Notes: generated from the sequence alone by a model not told the origin. Positions 50,223 to 61,738 are shown, numbered from the stretch's first letter. The stretch is 64,000 nucleotides of DNA from Halobacterium jilantaiense (GCF_900110535.1 NZ_FOJA01000001.1:2453393-2517392); one strand, 5' to 3'. Program-made: numbers and translations.

Positions 50223-50681
50223 CTTCTCTGCTGCAACGACGGACTGCAGCGACGCGTCCGTCGAGTGAACACTACGCGACGACGAGCGGTAGCGAGCGGC
50301 CGCAGTCTGTGTTCGTCCCGAGCGACGGCTGTCCTCGATATGCGTTCTCACGACGAGATGGCGCTTCCTACTAGCTGCGTCTGGACGCACACCTCAGCGT
50401 AGGTCTGCCCTACCTCGGCCCGGACCGCGAGCCGTCAGTCCGGGTGGAGCGCGCTCGACGCCGGGACGAGCCCCAGTGGAGCCGACGAAACCGTTCGAGA
50501 ACCCTGAATTAGCGAAACTCTCTCAGAAGCCGCGATAAACTGTTAGCTGCGTTCTGGTGGCGTTGTAAATCGTAGATAGCCGTCGACATAACCACCTAAA
50601 ACGGAGTGAAACGCCGACAACGGTCGACCTACTATATGCGGTGGGCCGTCCTACGATAGAGTAGACGAGGTGCCCCCCGAC
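50223..50681. other. 459-base gap with an AT-richer segment
   Basis: Between tRNA-Met and a small membrane-protein gene. The first 180 bases are ordinary GC-rich sequence with an open but non-coding-looking frame. From about 50500 to 50640 the G+C content drops sharply (CTGAATTAGCG, GATAAACTGTTAGC, GTTGTAAATCGTAGATAGCC, AACCACCTAAAACGG). This patch contrasts with its surroundings and may be a remnant of a transferred or mobile sequence; no terminal repeat pair or transposase was found. TATAT at 50633-50637 is the likely promoter of the next gene. Confidence 0.5.
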
Positions 50682-50927
50682 ATGTCAACTCCCTCCCGAT
50701 CCGCGCTCGCCGACGCCGCAACGGACGTGGTGACCACGCCCGGCTCCGCGACGCTCCTGAAGCCCCTCGAGGTCGCGGGCTTCTGGGCGGCCGTCGCGCT
50801 GCCGTTCCTCTACGTCCCGCTCGTGGTCGCCGGTCCGTCGTCGTCGGCCGAACAGACCGCCCTCGCCGTCATGGTGCTCGCGCACGTCGCCGCGCTCGTG
50901 CTCGGTCACCGCCACCAGACCGAATAG
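50682..50927 (+). CDS. small two-helix membrane protein, 81 aa
   Basis: The ATG giving 'MSTPSRSALADAATDVVTTP' is preferred; an in-frame GTG four codons earlier is possible. Two helices (~35-53 and ~60-77) are preceded by a polar N-terminal 30 residues and followed by 'HRHQTE'. No family is recognised. A TATAT element about 45 bases upstream predicts a short leader. Confidence 0.68.
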   Translation: MSTPSRSALADAATDVVTTPGSATLLKPLEVAGFWAAVALPFLYVPLVVAGPSSSAEQTALAVMVLAHVAALVLGHRHQTE

Positions 50928-51097
50928 CTCGCCGCTCGACCCCCTCCAGCCGCCCTCCCCAACCGTTCTCGTCGCTGCTGTTCTCGCCCGTTCCGTTCAT
51001 TCCGCTCGCGTTCGTCGCCCAGCGCCGCCGCCGACAGGGACCCGCACGGCGACGAGAAGACGGACCGCTTAACCACTCCGTTGCCGTGCGTCGGCGT

Positions 51098-52066
51098 ATG
51101 GCGCTGGACGCTGTGCCGCTCGGCCGCACCGGGCTGAGAGTGACGGAACTCGCGTTCGGGACGTGGCGGTTCGGGCGGGAGAACGACGCCGGCGAGGTGG
51201 AGGTCGGGGAGCAGCGCGCCCACGACCTCCTCGACGCGTACGCCGACGCCGGCGGGCGATTCATCGACACCGCCGACATGTACGGCGGCGGGCGCGCCGA
51301 GCGCTACATCGGCGACTGGCTGTCGGAGCGCGACCGCGAGGACTACGTCGTCGCGTCGAAGATGTACTGGCCGACCCGCCAGGGCCCGAACGGCCGCGGG
51401 CTGAACCGGAAACACCTCCGGGAGAGCCTCGACGCCGTCCTCGACCGGCTCGGCACCGACTACGTCGACCTCCTCTACGTCCACCGGTGGGACGACGACA
51501 CGCCGGCTGCGGAGTTCATGCGCACGCTCGACGGGTTCGTGCGGGACGGGACAGTCCACTACCTCGGCGCGTCGACGTTCCAGCCGAACGCCTGGAAGGT
51601 CGCGAAGGCGAACGAAATCGCGAAACGAGAGGGGTACGAGCCGTTCACCGTCGTCCAGCCGCGGTTCAACGCGGTGAACCGCGAAATCGCCGGGAACTAC
51701 CTCGACATGTGCCGGGACTACGACATCGGCGTGGTGCCGTGGTCGCCGCTCGCCGGCGGCTTCCTCACGGGGAAGTACGAACGCGGCGAGGACCCGCCCG
51801 ACGGCACGCGGGGCGCGACCGACCAGCAGTTCGTCGACTCCTACCTCACGTCGTCGAACTTCGACGTCCTCGACGCGGTCGAGGCGGTCGCCGACGAGGT
51901 CGGCGCGACGCCCGCGCAGGTGTCGCTGGCGTGGCTGCTCCACCACGACCAGGTGGTCGCACCCATCACCGGCGCTCGAACCCCCGACCAGCTCCGAGAG
52001 AACGTCGAAGCCGCGGACGTGACACTCTCTGCCGACCAGTTCGAGCGCATCGCGGACGCGCGGTAG
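51098..52066 (+). CDS. aldo/keto reductase
   Basis: A 322-residue (beta/alpha)8 NADPH-dependent oxidoreductase. The start 'MALDAVPLGRTGLRV' lies about 30 bases after a TTAACC promoter-like box. The catalytic tetrad is in place: Asp and Tyr in 'FIDTADMYGGG', Lys in 'VVASKMYW' and His in 'LLYVHRWD'. 'GASTFQPNAW', 'PRFNAVNRE' and the C-terminal 'VAPITGARTPDQLRENVEAADV' bind NADPH. Substrate is unknown. Convergent with the DMT exporter gene. Confidence 0.94.
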   Translation: MALDAVPLGRTGLRVTELAFGTWRFGRENDAGEVEVGEQRAHDLLDAYADAGGRFIDTADMYGGGRAERYIGDWLSERDREDYVVASKMYWPTRQGPNGRGLNRKHLRESLDAVLDRLGTDYVDLLYVHRWDDDTPAAEFMRTLDGFVRDGTVHYLGASTFQPNAWKVAKANEIAKREGYEPFTVVQPRFNAVNREIAGNYLDMCRDYDIGVVPWSPLAGGFLTGKYERGEDPPDGTRGATDQQFVDSYLTSSNFDVLDAVEAVADEVGATPAQVSLAWLLHHDQVVAPITGARTPDQLRENVEAADVTLSADQFERIADAR

Positions 52067-52096
52067 CGGCGGGGAGCGAGTCTGTTCCGCCCGCAG

Positions 52097-53014
52097 CTAC
52101 GCCCAGACAGCCCGCGCTTTCCGCAGTTCTGCGACGAGCGCGCGGCGCTTCAGCAGACAGAACCCCGAGAAGATGACGAGGAACCCCGCGACCGTGTTGG
52201 GGGTGATGGGTTCGGCGAGCCACACCAGCCCGACAATCGCGGCGAACACGGGCGCGACGTAGCTCACGAGGTTGATCTCGATGGGGCCGAGACGCTCCAG
52301 CAGCTCGAAGTAGACGAGAAAGCCCAGCGCGCTGGCGACCAGCGAGAGGTAGCCGATGGCGAACAGCGCCTCCGTGTTCCGGGGGACGACCTGCGGTTCG
52401 CCGGCGGCGACGCTGGCGACGTGCATCAGACCGGCTCCGAGCAGCATCGACCACGCCTCCATGGTCTCGATGGAGAGGTCGTCGTCGACGCGCTGTGTGA
52501 GGACGCTCCCGAGCGCGAAACACGTCGACGCCGACAGCACGAGCAACACGCCGACGGTGTTCCCGCCGAGGAGGTTCGACGGGTCGGGGTTCGACAGCAC
52601 GACGACCCCGACGAGGCCGAGCGCGAGGCCCGTGAGGCCCGCGACAGAGAGTCGCTCCGAGGGAAGGAACGTACGAGCGAACCCCGTCGTGAGCACGGGG
52701 CTGAGGCTGACGACGACGGCCGCGACGGCGCTCGTCGTCTGCTGTTCGCCGACGAACAGGAAGGCGTGGTAGGCGGCGATCATCAGCACGGCGGCGATGC
52801 CGACGGTCGTCCAGTCGGCCCGCGTGCGCGGCAGCCAGCGGTCGCTGACGCGGGCGGCGTACGCGAGCATCACGACGCCGGCCACGTCGTAGCGCACCGC
52901 CGCGAACAGCACGGGCTCGAAGCCGGCTTCCAGACCGGCCTTGATCGCGGGGAACGCCGACCCCCAGACGGCCGCGAGCAGCAGAAACAGGACAGCGTCG
53001 CGATAGTTGGTCAC
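52097..53014 (-). CDS. EamA-type (drug/metabolite transporter superfamily) exporter
   Basis: A 305-residue protein with ten helices arranged as two EamA repeats (~5-140 and ~150-290). A GTG start ('MTNYRDAVLFLLLAAVWGSAFPAIKAGL') is chosen because the family begins here; an in-frame ATG five codons earlier adds 'MWSGG'. 'LLAAVWGSAFPAIKAGL' and 'PVFAAIVGLVWLAEPITPNTVAGFLVIFSG' are the signature ends of the two repeats. Members export amino acids and other metabolites; the substrate cannot be predicted. Confidence 0.9.
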   Translation of the reverse strand: MTNYRDAVLFLLLAAVWGSAFPAIKAGLEAGFEPVLFAAVRYDVAGVVMLAYAARVSDRWLPRTRADWTTVGIAAVLMIAAYHAFLFVGEQQTTSAVAAVVVSLSPVLTTGFARTFLPSERLSVAGLTGLALGLVGVVVLSNPDPSNLLGGNTVGVLLVLSASTCFALGSVLTQRVDDDLSIETMEAWSMLLGAGLMHVASVAAGEPQVVPRNTEALFAIGYLSLVASALGFLVYFELLERLGPIEINLVSYVAPVFAAIVGLVWLAEPITPNTVAGFLVIFSGFCLLKRRALVAELRKARAVWA

Positions 53015-53106
53015 GCCACCACTCCACACCGCGGGGAATTGACCGTTTCGGAGGCGTGACGGTTTTGCCGGCTACGCCGTGAGAGCGGGCAGGCCGGCGT
53101 TACACG

Positions 53107-53601
53107 TCACTCCCCGGAGCGCTCCGCGTGCAGCGCGCGCAGCACGTCCTGACGGGTGACGATGCCGACGAGGTCGCCGTCTTCGACGACGGGGACGCGG
53201 TTCACGTCGCGGTCGTCGTGCGCGAGAATCTCGAGGATGTCGTCGACGGAGTCGTCTGGTTCGACGGTCAGCACGTCTTCGGTCATGATGCGTTTGACCG
53301 GCTTGCCCGCGCTCGACGCGAGGTCGAGGCTGGCCTCCAGGTCGTCCCAGGAGAGTTCGAAGCCGTACTCCAGCGATTCGAGGAACGGCGGCAGCCCGAT
53401 TGGAATCCAGACCGTGCGGTGTTCCGGCTGGAACAGCTCCACCATGTCCCGCTGCGTGACGACGCCGACGAGCCGGCCGTCGTCGTCCACGACGGGGAAG
53501 CCGGTGAAGTGGCGCTCGGCGAGCTTCTGGAGCACCGTGCTCACGTCCTCGGACTCCTGTACCGTCTCGACGTCGGCCGTCATCAGCTCCCGGACCAGCA
53601 T
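53107..53601 (-). CDS. two-CBS-domain protein
   Basis: A 164-residue Bateman module. The start 'MLVRELMTADVETVQ' begins CBS1 (~1-58, 'HFTGFPVVDDDGRLVGVVTQRDMVE'); CBS2 is at ~108-162 ('RIMTEDVLTVEPDDSVDDIL', 'VNRVPVVEDGDLVGIVTRQDVL'). A 50-residue insert between them, 'TVWIPIGLPPFLESLEYGFELSWDDLEASLDLAS', is typical of stand-alone archaeal CBS pairs. It probably binds adenosine nucleotides and regulates a partner that is not encoded next to it. Divergent from RNase HI. Confidence 0.93.
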   Translation of the reverse strand: MLVRELMTADVETVQESEDVSTVLQKLAERHFTGFPVVDDDGRLVGVVTQRDMVELFQPEHRTVWIPIGLPPFLESLEYGFELSWDDLEASLDLASSAGKPVKRIMTEDVLTVEPDDSVDDILEILAHDDRDVNRVPVVEDGDLVGIVTRQDVLRALHAERSGE

Positions 53602-53711
53602 ACGTGAGGGGAGACGGCGCGGGACCGTATGCCTACCGGCTCGCGCCACGAATCGCGTGAGTGCGCGCCGACCGGCGGAGGATTTACGTCGAACGACCCG
53701 CTATTCGGCGT

Positions 53712-54332
53712 ATGGCCATTGTGGGCCAACCGAGCCTGCGGGACATCTTCGACGACGCGCCGACCCCTCACATCGCCCACCCGCCGCGGTCGCACCGCCG
53801 CGACTTCTACGTGGCGACGGACGGTTCGTACGCCAGCGACGGTGCTGGTCTCGGGGTCATCATCGAGACGCGGGACGGCGACCGCGTCGCGCGACTGTCG
53901 GTGCCCGACGAAGCGCCGGACAACAACGTCGCGGAGTATCGGGCGCTCCACCTCGGGCTGGACACGCTCGCCGCGCGCGTGCCGCCGGGTGCGAGCGTCG
54001 GCGTGCTTGTCGACCACGACGCCCTCGCCGCGGACGTCAACACCGCGGTGCTCGCGGCGAAACGCCGCGACTACCGGCCGCTGCGGGAGTTTTCGGTGCC
54101 GGCGGCCGCGCGCCACCACTGGCGCGGCATCCGGGCCCGCGTCGTCGGGTTCTCCGAGATTCGGGCCGCGCAGGTCGACAGCGCCCGCAACCCCGCGCAC
54201 GTCCTCGCGAACCAGCCCGACCAGTACGCCCACGTGAACGACGAGGCCGACCGCTGCCTGCTGCCTGACGCCGATTCGACGGACCCACAGATTCCGCCGC
54301 CGTCGCGGTCGGACCGCCGGGCCGGCGACTGA
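53712..54332 (+). CDS. rnhA: ribonuclease HI
   Basis: A 206-residue RNase HI-fold enzyme that degrades the RNA strand of RNA-DNA hybrids. The active-site carboxylates are D37 (TDGSY), E75 (NNVAEYRAL), D101 or D103 (LVDHDAL) and D156 (QVDSARNPAH). An N-terminal extension (1-30) precedes the fold and a disordered polar tail (~180-206) follows. This matches the archaeal type 1 RNase H described from Halobacterium, which differs from the bacterial enzyme in lacking the basic protrusion. Start is the ATG giving 'MAIVGQPSLRD'. Confidence 0.92.
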   Translation: MAIVGQPSLRDIFDDAPTPHIAHPPRSHRRDFYVATDGSYASDGAGLGVIIETRDGDRVARLSVPDEAPDNNVAEYRALHLGLDTLAARVPPGASVGVLVDHDALAADVNTAVLAAKRRDYRPLREFSVPAAARHHWRGIRARVVGFSEIRAAQVDSARNPAHVLANQPDQYAHVNDEADRCLLPDADSTDPQIPPPSRSDRRAGD

Positions 54333-54343
54333 ACGGGGCGGTC

Positions 54344-54363
54344 CGACGCGTCGCTCCGCGTCG
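54344..54363. terminator. hairpin between the convergent rnhA and maeB genes
   Basis: CGACGCG and CGCGTCG form a 7-bp stem around TCGCTC, in the 74-base gap between two stop codons. Its position suits transcript 3'-end formation for either gene, but no T-run follows directly, so the role is uncertain. Confidence 0.35.
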
Positions 54364-54406
54364 TCCGTGTCGCTTTCGCCCTCGAAAACTGAAGCCGCCG
54401 GAGCCG

Positions 54407-56659
<2,253 letters not shown>

Positions 56660-56795
56660 GTAGGTGACACCGCCGGCATCCAGCAAAAGCCTGTCCCAAC
56701 GCGTCGAACGAGATTACGACAGACGACGAACCGACTGTTCTCGGTCCGCTGGAGAACCCGACACGCATACGTACCGTCGCCCGAAAATTCGGACC

Positions 56796-57638
56796 ATGGC
56801 TCGTCGCTCGTACCAGCTCGCGGCCGTGACCACTGTACTCACGTTCGCGCTCATCCTCCTCGGGGAGTTCACCGCCGTCTCGGGCTCTGGTGCCACTTGC
56901 GGGCTCCAGTGGCCGGACTGCAGCGGCCGACTGCTGCCGTTCGGGCTCCCGGTCAACGACTTCATCGAGCAGTTCCACCGCTCGGTCGCGATGGTCGTCG
57001 GCTTCTTCATCCTCGGCACCGGCGCTGTCGCCTACCGAAACTTCGACGACCGCGACATCCAGGTGTCGGGCGTCCTCGCCGTCGTCCTGCTCCCCCTGCA
57101 GGTCATTCTGGGCGGCACCACCGTCACCTTCAGCGGGCTCCTCCCGTGGGGCTACCAGCCCATCACGCAGGCCATCCACCACCTCGCCGCGCTCGCCATC
57201 TTCGGGACACTCATCTACGCCACGCTCCGCATGCGCGAGAAAACCGGCCTCGGGCTCGGGCGCGTCCGGACCGCCGCGCTCGCCGGCCTCGCGATGCTCC
57301 CGCTGGAACTCGCGTTCTCTCGGAACACCCTCTTCGCCGTCTACGGCACGCGCGTCCAGTTGCTCAACCACACCTTCGAACTCGCGGTGTTCGCCGCCGC
57401 GCTCACGGGGTACGTCTGGGCGCGCCAGCGCGGCGCGACGCGCGCCGCCAGAGCGTGCGCAGCAGCCACCCTGCTGGTCGTCGTCCAGGTGCTGTCGATG
57501 GTCGGGGTCTTCGAGTTCTCGGCGGCCCTCCAGCTCACGTACTACGCGCTCGCCGCCGCCGTCGCCGCGCTGCTCGTGCTCAGCGCACGAACGCAGTGGC
57601 ACGTCGACCTCTCGGTCGACGGCGCAGCGAGTCGCTGA
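56796..57638 (+). CDS. ctaA: heme A synthase (COX15/CtaA family)
   Basis: A 280-residue, eight-helix membrane enzyme that oxidises heme O to heme A for terminal oxidases. The first extracellular loop has the paired cysteines of the type B2/CtaA enzymes, 'SGATCGLQWPDCSG'. Conserved heme-ligand histidines are seen in 'EQFHRSVAM' (with the essential Glu), 'QAIHHLAALA' and 'LLNHTFELA'. It has a promoter region shared with the divergent maeB gene; no oxidase subunit is adjacent. Confidence 0.93.
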   Translation: MARRSYQLAAVTTVLTFALILLGEFTAVSGSGATCGLQWPDCSGRLLPFGLPVNDFIEQFHRSVAMVVGFFILGTGAVAYRNFDDRDIQVSGVLAVVLLPLQVILGGTTVTFSGLLPWGYQPITQAIHHLAALAIFGTLIYATLRMREKTGLGLGRVRTAALAGLAMLPLELAFSRNTLFAVYGTRVQLLNHTFELAVFAAALTGYVWARQRGATRAARACAAATLLVVVQVLSMVGVFEFSAALQLTYYALAAAVAALLVLSARTQWHVDLSVDGAASR

Positions 57639-57660
57639 CGGCGCGACGCGACCGGTGCGG

Positions 57661-58401
57661 CTACAGGAGCCGCGACAGGAACCGACGGCCCCGCTCGGTC
57701 GTCGGCTCCTCGAAGAACTGTTCGGCTGGTGTTTTCTCGACGACCTTCCCGTCCGCCATCAACACGATGCGGTCGCCCACTTCGCGGGCGAACCCCATCT
57801 CGTGTGTGACGACCAGCATCGTCATCCCCTCCTCCGCGAGATTCCGCATGACGTCCAGCACCTCGCCGACGAGTTCGGGGTCGAGCGCGCTCGTCACCTC
57901 GTCGAACAGCATCACCTGTGGGTTCATCGCCAGCGCGCGAGCGATGGCGACCCGCTGCTGCTGGCCGCCGGACAGCTGGTTCGGGTACGACGACCCCTGG
58001 CCGTCGAGCCCGACACGTTCGAGGAGGTCGTCGGCGTCCCCCTTGGCGTCGGACTCCGGCGTCCCCTTGACCTTCTCGGGAGCCAGCGAGATGTTCTCCA
58101 GCGCGGTCTTGTGCGGGAAGAGGTTGAAGCTCTGGAACACCATTCCGATGCGCTGTCGGAGCGCGTTGATGTCCGTCTCCGGGTCCGTCAGCGACACGCC
58201 GTCGAGGCGAATCTCCCCGTCCTGAACCTCTTCGAGCCGGTTCGTGCAGCGGAGGAGCGTCGACTTCCCGGACCCCGACGGGCCGATGACCACGACGACC
58301 TCTCGCTCCTCGACGGACAGATCGACGTCTTTCAGCACGTGGTTCTGTCCGAAGTACTTGTCCACACCCTCGAACTCCAGTAAGGCGTCAGTGTCTTGCA
58401 T
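57661..58401 (-). CDS. polar amino-acid ABC transporter ATP-binding protein (GlnQ-like)
   Basis: A 246-residue ATPase with Walker [10 protein letters not shown] (40-48), Q-loop '[12 protein letters not shown]', signature LSGGQQQR, Walker B '[13 protein letters not shown]', and switch His in 'LVVTHEMGF'. The 'FGxxxVLKDVDL' opening is of the glutamine/arginine type. It is the third gene of a binding protein-permease-ATPase operon and starts three bases after the permease stop. Energises uptake of an amino acid. Confidence 0.95.
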   Translation of the reverse strand: MQDTDALLEFEGVDKYFGQNHVLKDVDLSVEEREVVVVIGPSGSGKSTLLRCTNRLEEVQDGEIRLDGVSLTDPETDINALRQRIGMVFQSFNLFPHKTALENISLAPEKVKGTPESDAKGDADDLLERVGLDGQGSSYPNQLSGGQQQRVAIARALAMNPQVMLFDEVTSALDPELVGEVLDVMRNLAEEGMTMLVVTHEMGFAREVGDRIVLMADGKVVEKTPAEQFFEEPTTERGRRFLSRLL

Positions 58402-58404
58402 CTG

Positions 58405-59301
58405 TCAGGCACCCCCGAAGCGACGCTCGAAGAACCCATCCGCTTCGTCCTCGTCGTCCTCGCCGTCGGTCGCGTACTGGCTGCCGCCCCAGTCGGCCCT
58501 CCGTTCGAGCAGGCTCACCAGCTGACTCATCGTCATCGTGATCGCGAGGTAGAACACGCACAGCCAGACCAGCGGCGTCCACGGGTCGAGCTGGTTGCTG
58601 TTGACGCTCCGGAACACGCTCATCAGCTCCGGCACCGCGATGACGGTGAGCAGTGAGGTGTCTTTCACCAGAATAATCTGGTCGTTCCCGATTGCCGCCA
58701 GCGCGTTCCGCCACGCCTGCGGCAACACGACCTCTCGGAGTGCCATGACGCGGGACATCCCCAGGGAGCGAGCGGCCTCCATCTGGCCGTCCGGCACGGC
58801 GTCGATGCCGCCGCGGATGGCTTCGCCCACGTACGCCGCGTGGTTGAGTGTCAGTCCGATGACTGCGGCCGGGACCGCCCAGTTGACAATCGGGAACTCC
58901 CCCGTCGCCCACAGCCGCGGGATACCGAAGAAGATGATGAACAACTGGAACAGCAGCGGCGTCCCGCGGAAGAACTCGACGTAGCCTTTCGCTATCTTCC
59001 CGGTGATCCGGGAGGTCGAGATGCGACCGAGGCCGACGAACACGCCGAGTGTCACGGACAGCACGCTGGAGATAGCGACGATGCGGATGACGAGCCAGAA
59101 CGCCTCCACGAACCGCGGAAAGATGGTTTCGAGGAGACTGAAATCGACCTGTGTGGAGACAATCCACGTGACGAGTGACCCGACGAGCGCCAGGAACGCG
59201 AGCGAGACCACGACCCCGAGCCGCCGCACGAGGCGGTCCCGCATCAACACGCCGCCGCTCGTCTCACTGCTTGGTTCTCCGTCGACGGTAGAGTCAGACA
59301 T
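58405..59301 (-). CDS. polar amino-acid ABC transporter permease (GlnP-like)
   Basis: A 298-residue permease with a 20-residue acidic N-terminal tail and five or six helices. The EAA loop 'EAARSLGMSRVMALREVVLPQA', which docks with the ATPase, is at ~170-191. 'FFRGTPLLFQLFIIFFGIP' and 'NHAAYVGEAIRGGIDAVPDGQ' are the signature of the HisM/GlnP branch. One permease gene suggests a homodimer. Between the binding-protein and ATPase genes. Confidence 0.94.
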   Translation of the reverse strand: MSDSTVDGEPSSETSGGVLMRDRLVRRLGVVVSLAFLALVGSLVTWIVSTQVDFSLLETIFPRFVEAFWLVIRIVAISSVLSVTLGVFVGLGRISTSRITGKIAKGYVEFFRGTPLLFQLFIIFFGIPRLWATGEFPIVNWAVPAAVIGLTLNHAAYVGEAIRGGIDAVPDGQMEAARSLGMSRVMALREVVLPQAWRNALAAIGNDQIILVKDTSLLTVIAVPELMSVFRSVNSNQLDPWTPLVWLCVFYLAITMTMSQLVSLLERRADWGGSQYATDGEDDEDEADGFFERRFGGA

Positions 59302-59322
59302 TGTAGGAGCGTGAATCCGCAG

Positions 59323-60129
59323 TTATCCGTCGAAGTACTCGTTGTAGATCTCGTCGTACGTGCCGTCCTCCCGAATCGCGGCGAGCGCGTCGTTGACCTC
59401 TTGGCGGAACTCGTCGTCGTCCTGCCGGAAGCCGATGCCGTAGTTCTCGACAGTGAGCGTGTAGTACGGCGGCGCGTTCTCGTCCTGCGCTGCGGCCTCG
59501 CCCTCGCCCTCCAGGAACATGACACCATCATTCTCGTTGACGAAGGACGCGGTGACGGTGTTGTCGTTGATGACGGCAGACACCTGGTTGTTCAGCAGAG
59601 CGTCGAACGCGCCCGTAATCTGGTCGAAGCTCTTGATTTCGAGGTCGCCGGACAGGTCCTCTTTGAGCCCTTCGGCGGCCGTCTCACCGGTCGTCCCCTT
59701 CTGGACGCCGACGTTCTTCCCGGCGAGGTCCTCGGGGGACGTGATGTTGTCCGCCTCGAGGACGGCGATAGTCTGGTAGGCGGTGAAGTACGGGTCCGAG
59801 AAGTCGACGGACTCCTTCCGCGTCTCGTTGATGGTCATCGCGCTCATGATGATGCGGAAGTTCCCGTTGTTCAGCGACCCCATGATGCCGTCGAAGGACG
59901 TCCGCTTGAACTCGTAGTCGCGGTCCATCTGCTCCGCGAAGATTGCCTCGGCGATGTCCACGTCGAACCCGACGAGTTCGCCCTCCTTGGTCTCGTACTC
60001 GAAGGGCTTGTACGGGATGTCCGACCCGATGACGATTTTGTCGCTGTTGCCGAACAGTCCGAGACAGCCACTCAGCGCCAGTGCTGACGATGCACCCGCG
60101 GTCGTTTTGAGGTAGTCACGTCGTTGCAT
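59323..60129 (-). CDS. polar amino-acid binding lipoprotein (GlnH-like)
   Basis: A 268-residue substrate-binding protein with a Tat motif (QRRDYLK) and lipobox 'ALALSGC'. The mature part has 'IGSDIPYKPFEYETKEGELVGFDVDIAEAI' (alpha-amino-acid clamp with Asp), 'SFDGIMGSLNNGNFRIIMSAMTINETRKESVDFSDPY', 'GKNVGVQKGTTGE' and 'AALAAIREDGTYDEIYNEYF', all of family 3. It binds a polar amino acid on the outer face. Promoter TATAAAA lies at leaderless spacing; first gene of the operon, 21 bases before the permease. Confidence 0.95.
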   Translation of the reverse strand: MQRRDYLKTTAGASSALALSGCLGLFGNSDKIVIGSDIPYKPFEYETKEGELVGFDVDIAEAIFAEQMDRDYEFKRTSFDGIMGSLNNGNFRIIMSAMTINETRKESVDFSDPYFTAYQTIAVLEADNITSPEDLAGKNVGVQKGTTGETAAEGLKEDLSGDLEIKSFDQITGAFDALLNNQVSAVINDNTVTASFVNENDGVMFLEGEGEAAAQDENAPPYYTLTVENYGIGFRQDDDEFRQEVNDALAAIREDGTYDEIYNEYFDG

Positions 60130-60151
60130 ACCACCCGCGTTGAACTCCACC

Positions 60152-60158
60152 TATAAAA
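60152..60158 (-). promoter_or_regulatory. TATA box of the amino-acid ABC operon
   Basis: TTTTATA on the minus strand, 23-29 bases before the ATG at 60129, in an A/T-rich context (CTATAAAACATTTTTTCG on the plus strand). Confidence 0.65.
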
Positions 60159-60226
60159 CATTTTTTCGGGTGTCGGGCTGTTTCCCCCGCAAATTCTGCA
60201 CGTCTCGGTAACCGATGACACCCGCC

Positions 60227-61663
60227 TCAGAAGAACTCGTCGAGGCCGCGCTGGCTGTCGTCGTCGCCCGAGTCGTGCTCGTCGTCGGCCGCTGTCTCCT
60301 CGTCGTCGTCCGCCAGCACGTCTTGGTCGTCCTCGTCTTCGTCGTCTCTGACCGCGCCCTCGAACGCGCCGCCCGAGTGGTCGACGGCCGCCGCCTCGCG
60401 GAGCTCCTCGGCGTCGGCGACGATGGACTCCACCTTGTTCGTCGTCTCCCCCGAGCCCGTGACGAAGGAGACGTGTTCTTCCTGCATCTCGTAGGCGGCC
60501 GCCATCGCCACCGTCAGCTCCCGGTTCTTGCAGTGGTGGGTCATCGCCGCGAGGAACGGCAGCACGTCGTTGCGCGCGGTCGCCATACTGCAGCCCGCCG
60601 TCTCGGCGATGTGGCGGGCGACGTAGTCGCGTTTCTCTCGGGTCGCCCGCGAACTCCCGAGTTTCCGCCAGTAGCTCGGCGGGCCGTAGCGCGTCCAGCC
60701 GCCGTGGTCGTGCTGGCGCGAGGCCGCGACGCCGGCGGCGATGTTGTCGGTCGCGTACCGCCAGTACGAGTAGTTCTGGGTCGCCCGCACGCGGCCCAGC
60801 CAGATGTCGGCGTTCGAGAGGAACTCGTACGCGACCGCGAGTTCGTCGCCGTAGTAGTCCTTCGGGACGTTGTCCTCCACCCAGTTCAGGAGGTCGTCAG
60901 GCGTCTCGTCCACGTCGTAGGCGGCCTGCAGCGCTTCCTCTGCGCCGTGGGTCTTGATGAGGCCGTCGAGGAAGTCGAAGACGCCCTGCGAGCGGTCGCG
61001 CTCGCCCATCACCACGTCGTCCTCGGTGAGTTTGCGGTCGGTCTCCGCGAGCGCCTGCAGGTCGTTGACCGCGGACCGCAGGTCTCCGGAGTTCTGCTCG
61101 GCGATGGCTTTCAGCGCGTCCTCGTCGTAGTCGATGTCCTCCCGTCGGCAGATGTCCCGCAGCACGGGGACGATGGAGCGCTTCGAGACGTCCCGGAACT
61201 CGATGTCCTGCGTGGCGTTCCGGAGCGCGGAACTCATGTCGTAGTACTCGTTCGCGACGAGGACGACGGGCTGCGGGGCCTCCTTCACGAGTCGCGTGAT
61301 GGCCGCGCTCCCGCCGCGGTCGACGTTCCCGTGGAGGTTGTCCGCCTCGTCCAGCAGGACGAGCTTCTTCCCGCCGGAGCCGCCGGTGAGCGTCCCCGAC
61401 TTCGCCGCCTCGCCCGCGACGCGCTCGACCACGTCGGCCGTGCGCTGGTCGCTGGCGTTCAACTCCACGACGTCCCAGCCGGCGTCGCTCGCGAGCGCGT
61501 GGGCCGCCGACGTCTTCCCGACGCCGGGGCTGCCGTGGACGACGACCGCCTCCCGGTGGTCCTCCCACGTCTCCGCCCACTCCGCCAGCGCGTCCCGGGC
61601 CTTGTCGTTGCCCCGGACCTCGGAGAGCGACGACGGACGGTACTTCTCCGTCCAGTCTACCAT
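60227..61663 (-). CDS. rfcL: replication factor C large subunit
   Basis: A 478-residue clamp-loader subunit that opens PCNA onto primed DNA with the small subunits. AAA+ motifs: Walker A GSPGVGKT (44-51), Walker B 'LVLLDEADN' (D105/E106), sensor 1 'VLVANEYYDMSSALRNATQ', and 'SGDLRSAVNDLQAL' (sensor 2). A collar domain follows (~215-400). The tail (~415-478) is a long run of Asp and Glu ending in 'QRGLDEFF', a PCNA-interacting (PIP) box. It has no archaeal RFC-small gene nearby. Start: 'MVDWTEKYRPSSLSEVRG'. Confidence 0.96.
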   Translation of the reverse strand: MVDWTEKYRPSSLSEVRGNDKARDALAEWAETWEDHREAVVVHGSPGVGKTSAAHALASDAGWDVVELNASDQRTADVVERVAGEAAKSGTLTGGSGGKKLVLLDEADNLHGNVDRGGSAAITRLVKEAPQPVVLVANEYYDMSSALRNATQDIEFRDVSKRSIVPVLRDICRREDIDYDEDALKAIAEQNSGDLRSAVNDLQALAETDRKLTEDDVVMGERDRSQGVFDFLDGLIKTHGAEEALQAAYDVDETPDDLLNWVEDNVPKDYYGDELAVAYEFLSNADIWLGRVRATQNYSYWRYATDNIAAGVAASRQHDHGGWTRYGPPSYWRKLGSSRATREKRDYVARHIAETAGCSMATARNDVLPFLAAMTHHCKNRELTVAMAAAYEMQEEHVSFVTGSGETTNKVESIVADAEELREAAAVDHSGGAFEGAVRDDEDEDDQDVLADDDEETAADDEHDSGDDDSQRGLDEFF

Positions 61664-61706
61664 TGCTCTCGGGTAGGCAGGAGTTCCGGTTAGGTGTTGC
61701 GGACAG

Positions 61707-61731
61707 CGTTCCCGACCGAAGGGAGGGAACG
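61707..61731 (+). repeat. array hairpin 1
   Basis: Stem CGTTCCC/GGGAACG, loop GACCGAAGGGA. Inner pair C:G, then C:G and triloop GAA. Confidence 0.8.
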
Positions 61732-61738
61732 AGGCGGA

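Noticed and set aside
50138-50374. Open frame through the tRNA-Met intron and beyond
   Set aside because: It crosses exon 2 of the tRNA gene, and the codons show no bias towards a protein.
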